This document shows, piece by piece, positions 1 to 8,612 of a stretch of 19,205 nucleotides of DNA. The notes under the pieces are model-generated. The model saw only the letters and a list, made by a program, of their open reading frames with translations, did not search any database and was not told the DNA's origin. The position numbers were made by a program, and so were the translations under genes. Each line of letters opens with the position of its first letter. The first letter of the stretch is position 1. The stretch lies in assembly GCA_964465145.1 (NCBI GenBank), contig CAYXJR010000081.1:1-19205 (forward strand). Direction: 5' to 3'. Origin of the DNA: JAUVKA01 sp964465145 (GTDB taxonomy: Bacteria > Bacteroidota > Bacteroidia > Bacteroidales > UBA12481).

Positions 1-32
1 TGAATTTTACAGTTATTATTAAACTGTTAAAC

Positions 33-51
33 GTCCCTTTTCAGAGGGGAC
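33..51 (-). terminator. Possible terminator hairpin after the 151-residue exported protein
   Basis: GTCCC at 33-37 and GGGAC at 47-51 are complementary, and a G-U pair can extend the stem inward. The hairpin lies seven bases beyond the stop codon of the minus-strand gene that ends at 58. It is followed on that strand by GTTTAAC rather than a proper U-run, so it is a weak candidate. A second short inverted repeat, ACAGTT at 9-14 with AACTGT at 22-27, lies just downstream. Confidence 0.3.
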
Positions 52-57
52 TCAATA

Positions 58-513
58 TTATGGATAAATAATTTTTTCAAGAACCCTAAGCTTCTCTATT
101 TCTATGTATTTCCTTTTTCCCTTCCAGGTATATCCCATGAGAGCTACCCCATTATATTCCTTAGGAGGTTCAACGCTTTTTCCGGCCACTTTAACCATTC
201 GCCCATTTTCATCTGGCTTATATTTTTTCCCTGCCTGTACATAAATGGTATCTCTCTTTTCAAATTTCAAATCAGATTTCCTGGCAAGATTTTTTACAGC
301 CTTAATTTCATAAAAGTCTTCACCAAGCCAAAGCTCATCAAGGACTAGCTCATCAGATCCACCCCCTGCTAAAAGTGATATTTTATAATCTGTACCACGA
401 CCTGATTCATACTGTCCTCCATACCATTCCTGAGATGTAGCATCCAGAAGTTTAACTTTTGCCCCACAAAACAAAATTATCATACAGATTAATGACGCTA
501 AAACTATTTTCAT
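58..513 (-). CDS. Exported protein of unknown function (151 aa)
   Basis: I do not recognise this family. The first 18 or so residues form a hydrophobic export signal (MKIVLASLICMIILFCG). A Cys sits at the end of the hydrophobic run, but the residue before it is Phe, so the lipobox is poor and lipoprotein status is doubtful. The mature part contains a glycine-rich stretch (WYGGQYESGRGTDYKI, then AGGGS near residues 49-53) followed by charged segments that look like beta strands. No enzymatic motif is visible. It lies 51 bases downstream of the exported protein at 565-1263 on the same strand, so the two are probably co-transcribed. A role in the periplasm or cell envelope is inference from the signal sequence only. 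Confidence 0.7.
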   Translation of the reverse strand: MKIVLASLICMIILFCGAKVKLLDATSQEWYGGQYESGRGTDYKISLLAGGGSDELVLDELWLGEDFYEIKAVKNLARKSDLKFEKRDTIYVQAGKKYKPDENGRMVKVAGKSVEPPKEYNGVALMGYTWKGKRKYIEIEKLRVLEKIIYP

Positions 514-564
514 GCTGAAAGTTGTTAAAATCCAAAAAGATACATGAAGGCCGGTATCATCACT

Positions 565-1263
565 CTACCTACCTTCCTCTAAACGCTGGATAATACCCAT
601 TCGAGACAATTCGTTGGAATGGAGTTGCTTATCGTAGAAAAACCTGTTTTTATATTTTTCATACCATTCCTTCGCCTCGGCCCAGCGATTCTGCTGACTT
701 AGTATATACAGGATATTAAAATATGCCAGGCCATATTCAAAATACAGATCCATCTCGGCAACGTTAATAAAGTTCTGCAAAGCTCCAGAAATATCACCCA
801 GTTGATAAGCACGAAATCCAAGGGTGATCTCTGTATTGAGATCCTTGTCTAAAATAATGCCCTGAACATAAAAGGATCTTTCCGGTGTCATTTCAATCAC
901 ATCAATATACTTAGCCGGCTGGATCAATCCTCCGAAAACCAGGGTGAATTCATAGATTTCGTCCTTATAAGAAAAAATATGCTTCTCAGGCAAAAAGCTT
1001 GCATTCTCCGATCGGATCAATGGAAGGTCCATTGTATCACTCACTTTTCTTAGAATTATATTCTTCGAACTGAGAGAGAATGGTGGCAATTGGTTGCTGT
1101 TAATAATCCTGAAAGTTATAGCAGTAGAATTTTCGAGCATTTCAACCTTGTAAACGCTTAATGTAGGTATGGGTCTGATCGCTACATTGGGGTTGTATAC
1201 CGTTTGAGCGCAAATCAACTGGCTCATAAAGAGCACCACCAGTATAATACCTGTTCTTTTCAT
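565..1263 (-). CDS. Exported protein with a C-terminal TPR-like helical part (232 aa)
   Basis: A clear signal peptide (MKRTGIILVVLFMSQLICAQ) predicts cleavage after Ala-Gln, typical of secreted Bacteroidota proteins. Residues about 30-145 alternate hydrophobic and polar residues like a beta-sandwich. Residues about 150-215 are helical with a TPR-like pattern (LGFRAYQLGDISGALQNF, then YFEYGLAYFNILYILSQQNRWAEAKEWYEKY). No catalytic motif is seen. It begins a probable two-gene unit with the 151-residue exported protein 51 bases downstream. The arrangement would suit a periplasmic or surface-associated scaffolding or adaptor protein, but that is inference and the exact function is unknown. The ATG at 1261-1263 is chosen because it opens directly into the signal peptide. 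Confidence 0.75.
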   Translation of the reverse strand: MKRTGIILVVLFMSQLICAQTVYNPNVAIRPIPTLSVYKVEMLENSTAITFRIINSNQLPPFSLSSKNIILRKVSDTMDLPLIRSENASFLPEKHIFSYKDEIYEFTLVFGGLIQPAKYIDVIEMTPERSFYVQGIILDKDLNTEITLGFRAYQLGDISGALQNFINVAEMDLYFEYGLAYFNILYILSQQNRWAEAKEWYEKYKNRFFYDKQLHSNELSRMGIIQRLEEGR

Positions 1264-1607
1264 TTATAATTGTCAGTTTTATCCTATCAAATCGAAGGCC
1301 ATAATAATCAAACAGCCAAATCACCATAACTTAAGGCAAACCTGAAAAAATAGGATTTGTGATTAATATTCTACTTCTTCTAACAATTCGCATGCCATAG
1401 GGTTTATTAATAGAACCCCAATTTTGCATTTAACCGTCATTTACCAACTGCAAAGTTGCCAAAAAGCCGGCTGAATTCAAACCACCTCCCCTCAAGCACA
1501 AAGCCCTGATTAAGTGACTATTCAAAAACAAAGCCAACATTCACCTATCCGTAGGGTATAATTGATTGTGTAAATTGTTTAATTTCACAGGAAGAAAAAC
1601 TATTACT
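1264..1607. other. Divergent intergenic region (344 bases)
   Basis: This stretch separates the start of the minus-strand exported protein from the plus-strand butyrate kinase homologue, so it should hold promoters for both. I found no exact TAnnTTTG box in a useful position on either strand. A small inverted repeat, GGGTT at 1400-1404 with AACCC at 1414-1418, is the only local structure I noticed. An in-frame TTG at 1566 would extend the kinase upstream, but the ATG at 1608 is preferred. Confidence 0.5.
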
Positions 1608-2702
1608 ATGGACTCTCAAAGTATTTTTCAAGGACCCTTGATATTGGCTATTCACCCCCGGGTACCATTTACCAATATTGGAGTTTTCCAGAACCAAAAG
1701 ATAATCTTTCTAAAAAAAGTGCTTCATAGCTCTTCTGACCGCAAGGGATTTGTCCGTTATACAGATCAAACCCAATATAGGACAGAGCTTATCCTAAAAG
1801 AACTGTTAGACAACGAAATACCAGTTGATCAGATCAAAGTCATTATAAGCCGGGGAGGCTTGATAAGGCCTATTAAAGCTGGAGTATATGAAGTTAATGC
1901 AGAAATGATTAAAGATTTGAATAGCGGAATTTCCGGGGAGGATGTTGTCAACCTGGGAGGTTTAATCGCCCATTCCCTTCTACAGCACATCAAGGAGGCA
2001 AAAGCATATGTTGCGGATCCGGTTGTTGTTGATGAATTCAATGATCTTGCAAGAATTTCCGGCCATCCCGAATTTATTAGGAGATCGGTATTCCATGCTC
2101 TTGAGCAGAAATCTGTTGCCAGAAAATATGCCAAGACGATCCTGAAAAAATATGAAGGCCTAAATCTGATAGTTGCACAGTTGGGAAATGGGATTACCGT
2201 TGGAGCTCATGAAAAGGGCCGGGTCATAGATGCAAATCAGGGTCTCGATGGAGATGGTCCATTCTCCCCTTCCCGCAGTGGGAATGTGCCAATTGGAGAT
2301 CTAATAAAATTATGTTTTAGTGGTAAATACACTAAGAAAGAGGTTTGCAAAATGATTACCACCGATGGTGGTTTATACGCATATATAGGAACACATGAGG
2401 GTTATGTTGCGGATAATATGGCACGAGAGGGTGATGAAAAGGCAATTTTCTTTTTACGTGCCATGGCCTACCAGGTTGCCAAAACAATTGGTTCTATGTT
2501 CGCCGTTCTCAAGGGCGATGTTGATGCGATACTGCTCACAGGTGGCTTAACCCACAGTAAGGTATTTATGGAAGAATTGACGAACCATATCAAGGCTATT
2601 TCACCGGTACACACTTACTCAAGTGAGGATGATGTGGAAACTTTAGCGCTTAATGGATACTATCTATTGAGAGGTGAAATAGATGCCTCCATTTATCAAT
2701 AG
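1608..2702 (+). CDS. buk: Butyrate kinase homologue with altered active-site motifs
   Basis: The protein (364 aa from the ATG at 1608) matches butyrate kinase, an acetate-kinase-family enzyme that makes butyryl phosphate from butyrate and ATP or runs in reverse. The family usually has about 355 residues. Conserved blocks are SRGGLIRPI (81-89), DPVVVDEFNDLARISGHPE (137-155), FHALEQKSVAR (162-172), VIDANQGLDGDGPFSPSRSG (206-225), LCFSGKYT (235-242) and LTGGL (310-314). Two key places differ. The N-terminal loop expected as NPGSTSTK reads HPRVPFTN (16-23). The HLGGG/HLGNG block reads QLGNG (191-195), replacing the His that is catalytic in acetate kinase. The reading frame is otherwise complete and uniform, so this looks like a diverged paralogue rather than decay. 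It converges on icmF with a 21-base gap, which suggests a link to C4 acyl metabolism. No phosphotransbutyrylase gene is adjacent. Family assignment is secure; kinase activity is doubtful. Confidence 0.85.
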   Translation: MDSQSIFQGPLILAIHPRVPFTNIGVFQNQKIIFLKKVLHSSSDRKGFVRYTDQTQYRTELILKELLDNEIPVDQIKVIISRGGLIRPIKAGVYEVNAEMIKDLNSGISGEDVVNLGGLIAHSLLQHIKEAKAYVADPVVVDEFNDLARISGHPEFIRRSVFHALEQKSVARKYAKTILKKYEGLNLIVAQLGNGITVGAHEKGRVIDANQGLDGDGPFSPSRSGNVPIGDLIKLCFSGKYTKKEVCKMITTDGGLYAYIGTHEGYVADNMAREGDEKAIFFLRAMAYQVAKTIGSMFAVLKGDVDAILLTGGLTHSKVFMEELTNHIKAISPVHTYSSEDDVETLALNGYYLLRGEIDASIYQ

Positions 2703-2723
2703 CCGGCATTTTAGATTGGCTGT

Positions 2724-5700
2724 CTACATGTTCCTTCTATACTTGCCACCTACTTCAAATAGCGCGTTTGTGATCTGGCCAAGCGTACAATATTTGCTTG
2801 CGTCCATCAGAACAGCAAAAACATTCTCCTGCCGGATTACTGCCTGCTGAATTTTGTTAAGCCAAATAGTGCTATTTCCTGAGTTGATCCTCTGAAAACC
2901 TGCCAATGAATCAAGCTGATCCTTTTTCTCTTCTTCGGTAGCCCGGATAACTTCTCCTGGTCTGACAAAAGGAGATCCTTTGGATGATATAAAAGTATTA
3001 ACTCCCATAATTGGCAATTCACCAGAGTTTTTCAGCCGCTCATAAAAGAGTGATTCCTCCTGGATTTTATTCCGTTGATAGGTTCTTTCCATTGCTCCCA
3101 GCACACCGCCACGGTCGGATATACGATCAAATTCAAGAAGTACCGCTTCTTCAACCAAGCCTGTCAATTCCTCGATAATAAAAGATCCCTGCAATGGATT
3201 TTGGTTTTTAGTCAGGCCTAACTCATGATTTATTATCAACTGAATAGCCATAGCTCTTCTTACCGATTCCTCGGTAGGAGTGGTTATTGCCTCATCATAT
3301 GCATTGGTGTGCAGAGAATTACAATTGTCATATATTGCATACAGAGCCTGAAGAGAAGTTCGAATATCGTTAAAGTCAATCTCCTGGGCATGCAGGGATC
3401 GTCCTGATGTTTGAATATGGTATTTAAGTTTTTGCGATCTTTCATTCCCTCCGTATTTATTCTTGATAGCCTTTGCCCAAATGAGCCTGGCCACCCTGCC
3501 AATAACAGAAAATTCAGGATCTAATCCGTTGGAAAAGAAAAATGATAAGCTAGGGGCAAAATCATCTATTTTCATTCCCCGGGCCAAATAGTATTCAACG
3601 TATGTAAATCCGTTCGACAGGGTAAATGCCAACTGGGTAATAGGGTTTGCTCCAGCCTCGGCAATGTGGTACCCCGATATGGATACTGAATAGAAATTCC
3701 TTATCCGCTTGTCAATAAAGTACTCCTGGACATCACCCATGAGTTTAAGCGAGAAATCTGTGGAAAACAAACAGGTATTCTGTGCCTGGTCTTCCTTTAA
3801 AATATCTGCCTGAAGAGTCCCCCTGACCAGACTAATAGTCTTCTTCTTTATTCCCTCATAAATATCTCCAGGTAATACTTCTTCACCTGAAATGCCGAGC
3901 AATAATAAGCCACTCCCATCATGACCATCCGGCAGCTCGCTGCGGTAGACCGGGGGATTCATCTCTGCCATTGTGAATTTATCACTGATCTTTTTCTTCA
4001 CTTCGGACACAAGGCCTTTTTCCTGGATATATTTTTCACACGCCTGATCGATAGCCGTATTCAGAAAGAAACAAGCCAGAATAGGGGCTGGTCCGTTAAT
4101 GGTCATGCTTACAGAAGTAGCAGGATCGGTCAGATCAAAACCTGAGTATACTCTCTTGGAATCATCAAGGGAACATACCGAAACGCCGCTGTTGCCTACT
4201 TTGCCATAAATATCCGGCCGTTCGCACGGGTCTTCGCCGTAAAGTGTGACCGAATCATAGGCGGTAGACAGTCTTTTGGCAGATGAATACCTGGAAAGAT
4301 AATGGAATCGCTTATTTGTTCTCTCCGGGCCACCCTCTCCGGCAAACATCCTGGTAGGATCTTCAGCCTCCCTCTTAAATGGGAAAACCCCGGCAGCATA
4401 GGGGTACTCTCCAGGAACATTTTCCTTCAGCACCCATCTAAGGATATCACCCCAGGCATTAAAACGGGGAAGGCTTACCTTGGGGATCCTTAAATGAGAG
4501 ATGGTTTCCAATTGTGTTTGGATTTTTACCTCCCTGCCCCTTACCTTGTAAATATATTCCGGCCTGTAATAGGCTTCCTTGGTGGTATCCCAATTTTTTA
4601 ATATCTCTAAACACCTGGGCTCAAGCGATTTTTCCTTCCCCAGGTATTCTTCATGTAAACTGTCAATCAGTTCCTTATTCTTGTCCTTATCATTATCATT
4701 ATCATGCCCTTCCAGTATCCTCATACTCTGCTTTAGGGAATAAAGATCCTGAGCCAGGTCAGCCTGTAGGTCCGACCATTTATTGTATTTCCTAATTGTT
4801 TCGGTGATTTCTGCAAGATATCTGGTCCTTTTTGGCGGGATAATTTCCATCCGGGATTCAGAAACGGGCATTTTATTTGCCGGTTGAAAATCAATTCCCG
4901 TCTTTTTATCCAGAACGTCCACGAGCTCTTCAAATAATTGATTCACACCCAAGTCATTAAATTGAGATGCGATAGTTCCGAAAACAGGCATTTCGTCTGG
5001 ATCTTCATCGAATCGCGAATGATTTCTTTGGTATTGCTTTTTTACATCCCTTAATGCATCTTCAGCTCCACTCTTGTCAAACTTATTCAAGACAACAAAA
5101 TCGGAGAAATCCAGCATATCAATCTTTTCGAGTTGGGTGGCAGCACCGTATTCCGGGGTCATTACATACATTGATATATCGCAATAATCCGTTATTTCCG
5201 TATCTGATTGTCCTATTCCCGATGTTTCCAGCAATATCAGATCAAAACCTACAAAGGACACCGCGCAGATTACATCATCAATATAAGCAGGGAGGGCCAT
5301 GTGCGACTGTCGTGTGGCAAGGGAACGCATAAAGATCCCTTCCTTATGTATGGAGTTCATCCTTATCCTGTCACCCAGCAGGGCTCCACCAGTTTTTCTT
5401 TTTGTTGGGTCGACTGACAATATTGCCAGCCTGGATTCGGGCCTGGCAAGCTTAAGGCGTAGAATCAATTCATCAACGAGAGATGATTTTCCTGCACCTC
5501 CGGTACCAGTTATACCGATCACCGGTGGCCGTTTATAATCCTTCCTCCCACGAATATCCTTCAGAAAGGGTCCGGTTTCTTTCGGGTAATTCTCAATACC
5601 CGATATTAAAGAAGCAAGTGCTCTTGTATCTCTATTTTCCAATAAACCGATATCAGGTAATACATCCCCCAGCGGAAAATCCGATCCCTTGACCAATACG

Positions 5701-6113
5701 TTGATCATTCCGATCAGGCCCATTACCCGCCCATCATCGGGAGAGAATATTTTGGTAATACCAATTTTTTCCAAATCATATATTTCCTCAGGTAGAATTA
5801 CTCCTCCTCCACCTCCAAATATCCTGACATGCTTCACTCCCCTGCTATCGAGCTGCTCGCGCATATAAGAAAAATACTCCATGTGCCCACCCTGGTAAGA
5901 AGTCACTGCAATGGCCTGAACATCCTCCTGTATAGCAGTCTCAACAATCTCGTCAACAGATCGGTTATGGCCGAGATGTATGACCTCAGCTCCTGACGAC
6001 TGTATGATGCGCCGCATGATATTGATGGTAGCATCGTGCCCGTCATACAAAGAAGAAGCTGTGAGAATACGTATGGGATATTCAGGATGGTACAGTTGAT
6101 TATCCGACTGCAT
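2724..6113 (-). CDS. icmF: Fused isobutyryl-CoA mutase IcmF with built-in G-protein chaperone
   Basis: IcmF uses adenosylcobalamin to interconvert isobutyryl-CoA and n-butyryl-CoA in the cytoplasm. The 1129 residues show the expected order. The N-terminal B12-binding domain carries DGHDAT (24-29, His26 the lower cobalt ligand) and FGGGGGV (99-105). The MeaB-like GTPase domain has P-loop GTGGAGKSS (203-211) and NKFD (343-346). A linker follows, then the TIM-barrel mutase domain with RMFAGEGGPERTN (588-600), STAYDSVTLYGEDP (616-629) and SISGYHIAEAG (811-821, active-site His816). Phe590 and Gln778 occupy the two substrate-selecting positions that are Tyr and Arg in methylmalonyl-CoA mutase, and Phe and Gln in isobutyryl-CoA mutases, so an isobutyryl/n-butyryl substrate is favoured over methylmalonyl or pivalyl. 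It is the last gene of the cluster, 11 bases after the acyl-CoA dehydrogenase; a TAAGGA Shine-Dalgarno-like sequence overlaps that gene's stop codon. Length and motifs are complete. Confidence 0.96.
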   Translation of the reverse strand: MQSDNQLYHPEYPIRILTASSLYDGHDATINIMRRIIQSSGAEVIHLGHNRSVDEIVETAIQEDVQAIAVTSYQGGHMEYFSYMREQLDSRGVKHVRIFGGGGGVILPEEIYDLEKIGITKIFSPDDGRVMGLIGMINVLVKGSDFPLGDVLPDIGLLENRDTRALASLISGIENYPKETGPFLKDIRGRKDYKRPPVIGITGTGGAGKSSLVDELILRLKLARPESRLAILSVDPTKRKTGGALLGDRIRMNSIHKEGIFMRSLATRQSHMALPAYIDDVICAVSFVGFDLILLETSGIGQSDTEITDYCDISMYVMTPEYGAATQLEKIDMLDFSDFVVLNKFDKSGAEDALRDVKKQYQRNHSRFDEDPDEMPVFGTIASQFNDLGVNQLFEELVDVLDKKTGIDFQPANKMPVSESRMEIIPPKRTRYLAEITETIRKYNKWSDLQADLAQDLYSLKQSMRILEGHDNDNDKDKNKELIDSLHEEYLGKEKSLEPRCLEILKNWDTTKEAYYRPEYIYKVRGREVKIQTQLETISHLRIPKVSLPRFNAWGDILRWVLKENVPGEYPYAAGVFPFKREAEDPTRMFAGEGGPERTNKRFHYLSRYSSAKRLSTAYDSVTLYGEDPCERPDIYGKVGNSGVSVCSLDDSKRVYSGFDLTDPATSVSMTINGPAPILACFFLNTAIDQACEKYIQEKGLVSEVKKKISDKFTMAEMNPPVYRSELPDGHDGSGLLLLGISGEEVLPGDIYEGIKKKTISLVRGTLQADILKEDQAQNTCLFSTDFSLKLMGDVQEYFIDKRIRNFYSVSISGYHIAEAGANPITQLAFTLSNGFTYVEYYLARGMKIDDFAPSLSFFFSNGLDPEFSVIGRVARLIWAKAIKNKYGGNERSQKLKYHIQTSGRSLHAQEIDFNDIRTSLQALYAIYDNCNSLHTNAYDEAITTPTEESVRRAMAIQLIINHELGLTKNQNPLQGSFIIEELTGLVEEAVLLEFDRISDRGGVLGAMERTYQRNKIQEESLFYERLKNSGELPIMGVNTFISSKGSPFVRPGEVIRATEEEKKDQLDSLAGFQRINSGNSTIWLNKIQQAVIRQENVFAVLMDASKYCTLGQITNALFEVGGKYRRNM
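4688..4705. repeat. In-frame hexamer repeat in the icmF interdomain linker
   Basis: Three consecutive copies of TTATCA (plus strand) encode alternating Asp and Asn on the minus strand and begin a highly charged run (residues 471-480, DNDNDKDKNK) between the GTPase and mutase domains of IcmF. The six-base unit keeps the frame, so changes in copy number would alter linker length by two residues at a time. Confidence 0.7.
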
Positions 6114-6124
6114 AAATGATTTCC

Positions 6125-7264
6125 TTAGGATAAAATAGCTCTCGAAATTACAATTTTTTGAATTTCTGAGGTCCCTTCGTAGATTTGAGTAAGCTTGGCC
6201 TCCCTCATTAGGCGCTCCACATGATACTCCCGAACATAGCCGTATCCGCCGAAAATCTGGACGGCTTCCGTGGTAATTTCCATAGCCGAATCAGCACAGT
6301 ATTGTTTGGCCATAGCACTGGCGAGTGAAAAAGGCTGTCCTACATCCTTGAGCCAGGCAGCTTTCAGACAAAACATTCGGGAGGCCTCAATTTTCACAGC
6401 CATATCTGATAATTTGAAGGCAATAGCTTGATGATATGCAATTTCCTTTCCAAAAGCTTTCCTTTCCTTGGCGTATTGTAATGCCCGTTCATAAGCACCT
6501 GAAGCAATCCCCAGGGCTTGTGCCGCTATGCCGAGCCGACCGCCATCAAGAGTTTTCATTGCAAACTTGAATCCAAAACCCTCCTCAGCAATCCGGTTTT
6601 CCTTTGGAACTTTAACATCAGTAAACATAACTGAATGAGTGTCGGAGCTCCGCATACCCATTTTATCCTCATGTTGACCAAGGCTGACCCCAGGACTGTT
6701 TTTTTCAATGATCAGCGCATTGATGCCGTGATGGCCCAGTTCTTTATGAGTTTGGGCCATAACCAGGTAAACGGATGCTGCATTGGCGTTGGTGATCCAA
6801 TTCTTTGTACCGTTTACAAGGTAATAATCGCCCTTATCCTCAGCGGTGGTCCGTTGTGATGTAGCGTCAGAACCTGCTTCTGGTTCTGATAGAAGAAAAG
6901 CACCAAGAATCTCCCCACGGGCAAGGGGCTTCAAGTATTTCTCTTTTTGCTCCTCTGTTCCAAATTCCTCCAAACCCCAGCAAACCAATGAATTATTAAC
7001 TGAAATAATAACCCCTACCGAAGAATCAACCTTAGAAATTTCTTCCATAGCCAGCATATAAGAAACTGTATCCATGCCTCCACCATCATATTTGGGATCA
7101 ACCATCATGCCCAAAAAACCCAGTTCGGCAAGAGTCTTTATTTGGCTTTCAGGAAATCTGGCTTCTTTGTCACGTTCAAGTACGTCGGGAAGCAATTCTC
7201 GCTGGGCAAAATCCCGGGCAGCATCCCGGATCATGATTTGTTCTTCAGTTAGGTTAAAATTCAT
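6125..7264 (-). CDS. Short-chain acyl-CoA dehydrogenase (butyryl-CoA type)
   Basis: This FAD enzyme (379 aa, the usual family length) oxidises a short acyl-CoA to the trans-2-enoyl-CoA, most likely butyryl-CoA to crotonyl-CoA, passing electrons to an electron-transfer flavoprotein. Family signatures are LSEPEAGSDA near residue 126, the Arg-rich flavin region (ERKAFGKEIAYHQ) and the C-terminal GGYGYVREYHVERLMREAK. The catalytic base is Glu363 in YEGTSE (362-367), the position used by butyryl/short-chain members rather than isovaleryl- or long-chain types. It is fourth in the cluster, 95 bases after the thiolase and 11 bases before icmF. No etfA or etfB lies in the window, so its electron acceptor is encoded elsewhere. 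Chain-length preference is inferred from motif and context; isobutyryl- or 2-methylbutyryl-CoA remain possible substrates. Confidence 0.92.
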   Translation of the reverse strand: MNFNLTEEQIMIRDAARDFAQRELLPDVLERDKEARFPESQIKTLAELGFLGMMVDPKYDGGGMDTVSYMLAMEEISKVDSSVGVIISVNNSLVCWGLEEFGTEEQKEKYLKPLARGEILGAFLLSEPEAGSDATSQRTTAEDKGDYYLVNGTKNWITNANAASVYLVMAQTHKELGHHGINALIIEKNSPGVSLGQHEDKMGMRSSDTHSVMFTDVKVPKENRIAEEGFGFKFAMKTLDGGRLGIAAQALGIASGAYERALQYAKERKAFGKEIAYHQAIAFKLSDMAVKIEASRMFCLKAAWLKDVGQPFSLASAMAKQYCADSAMEITTEAVQIFGGYGYVREYHVERLMREAKLTQIYEGTSEIQKIVISRAILS

Positions 7265-7359
7265 AATGTTGAGTTGTTAGTTGAGGCGCATATTTGCGTC
7301 TTTACTTTATTAGAAACGATTCTATGTGTCTTTACTTATTATCTATAGGCATCTTAACA

Positions 7360-8604
7360 TCACATGCCTCTTTTATAAACAATGGCCACTACGGTTTTAT
7401 CATCTCCTCCCATATTCACACTTAGGCCATAGGGTCTTTGGGGAGTTATATAGATCTGAGCTTCACCAGCTTTCCCGGTAAGCTGCTCCCAAAGGGTGAC
7501 CGCCTGGTGTACCCCTGTTGCTCCGGTGGGATGGCCCCAGCCGATCAGGCCCCCGGTAGTATTGAAGGGTATCTTACCAGTCCTGGCAGTATTACCCGAC
7601 AGGATAAACTCCGGGCCTTTCCCTGGTTTAGCAAGGCCCATGGCTTCAACAGCCAGGACGGCTGCGATGGTGAAGCAATCATGAGTTTCAACAGTACCTA
7701 CCTGCTCAATACTTATTCCAGCCCGCTCCAAAGCAAGCCTGACTGCCTCTCTGATAGTGGATAATACGGTAGGATCCTCCGGAGGTTTTGTGATATCCTC
7801 CTCCACCTGGGCCCAGCCTATAATTTCCGCAGCATCTTCAGGCTGGATCCCAATTCTTTGAAGGCCTTCTTCAGAAACCACGGCTATAGCCGAGGCCCCA
7901 TCGGACACTTTCGAACAGTCAAAAACATTTAAATGATCGACAAAACTTCCTGGATTTGGATCCATCATTCCGAGTTCCATGAGGTCCTCAGTTGTGTTGT
8001 GGTATTCCTGAGCGGTAGGACACAAGCGGGCATTTTCCACCATTAAGCTGTACCATTTTGCCATGGCCTGGCGGGTGCTATCCCTTCCATATTTTTCATA
8101 ATAGGCACCTGCTCGGTCGCTGAACTGCCCCGGGAAAAAATAAGCATGACCTTTCTTCCTTTCGGAGTACCAGCCGGCACCCGCTAATACATCAGCTCCA
8201 TAAATGGCTTTCATGGTGTTCTGCACCTCTACTCCTAAGGCCAGCACCACTTCTGCTGTTTCAGCAAGTACAGAACGGATAGCTGAAGTCAAAGCCAGTC
8301 CACCGGAAGCACAGGCACCTTCCACAGCAGTAGCAGGCTTAAACCTCAACCCGGGATCGATCATTGGGAAAAATCCTGGCAGATTTGCCTGCTTGTTAAA
8401 ACGGGCAGCCATGAAATTCCCAATCACACATTCATCAACAGATCCTCCCCCTCCTATCTCTTTTAGAGTTGCCTGTCCAGCTTCCTGAATATAGTGTTCC
8501 AACCCAGGCCGGGTCTTCTTCGGGTTAAATTCTTTGCGCCCGGTTCCCAGCGAAATGGTATTGTACCCGGCAGTTATGTAAACTTTTCTTCTAAGATTTT
8601 TCAT
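7360..8604 (-). CDS. SCP2-type thiolase-like acetyl-CoA acyltransferase
   Basis: The protein (414 aa) belongs to the thiolase superfamily, in the SCP2-thiolase/non-specific lipid-transfer branch rather than the classical PhaA/FadA branch. The nucleophile is Cys98 in VEGACASGG (94-102). Further catalytic elements are His308 in ETHDCF (306-311) and His358 in GHPTGATG (357-364). The second Cys of classical thiolases, expected in a C-terminal CxGGG block, is absent: the sequence there is VNMGGDDKT (396-404). In context it would cleave acetoacetyl-CoA to two acetyl-CoA, or condense them. Related archaeal and steroid-degradation proteins act on other 3-oxoacyl-CoAs, so the substrate is not settled. 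It starts eight bases after the hydroxyacyl-CoA dehydrogenase stop, which implies one transcript. Confidence 0.88.
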   Translation of the reverse strand: MKNLRRKVYITAGYNTISLGTGRKEFNPKKTRPGLEHYIQEAGQATLKEIGGGGSVDECVIGNFMAARFNKQANLPGFFPMIDPGLRFKPATAVEGACASGGLALTSAIRSVLAETAEVVLALGVEVQNTMKAIYGADVLAGAGWYSERKKGHAYFFPGQFSDRAGAYYEKYGRDSTRQAMAKWYSLMVENARLCPTAQEYHNTTEDLMELGMMDPNPGSFVDHLNVFDCSKVSDGASAIAVVSEEGLQRIGIQPEDAAEIIGWAQVEEDITKPPEDPTVLSTIREAVRLALERAGISIEQVGTVETHDCFTIAAVLAVEAMGLAKPGKGPEFILSGNTARTGKIPFNTTGGLIGWGHPTGATGVHQAVTLWEQLTGKAGEAQIYITPQRPYGLSVNMGGDDKTVVAIVYKRGM

Positions 8605-8612
8605 AACAACTT

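Noticed and set aside
1142..1327. 61-residue minus-strand frame overlapping the start of the exported TPR-like protein
   Set aside because: It has no recognisable motif and overlaps a signal-peptide-bearing gene in another frame.
1566..1607. Upstream TTG start adding 14 residues to the butyrate kinase homologue
   Set aside because: The added residues match nothing in the family, and the ATG at 1608 already gives slightly more than the usual family length.
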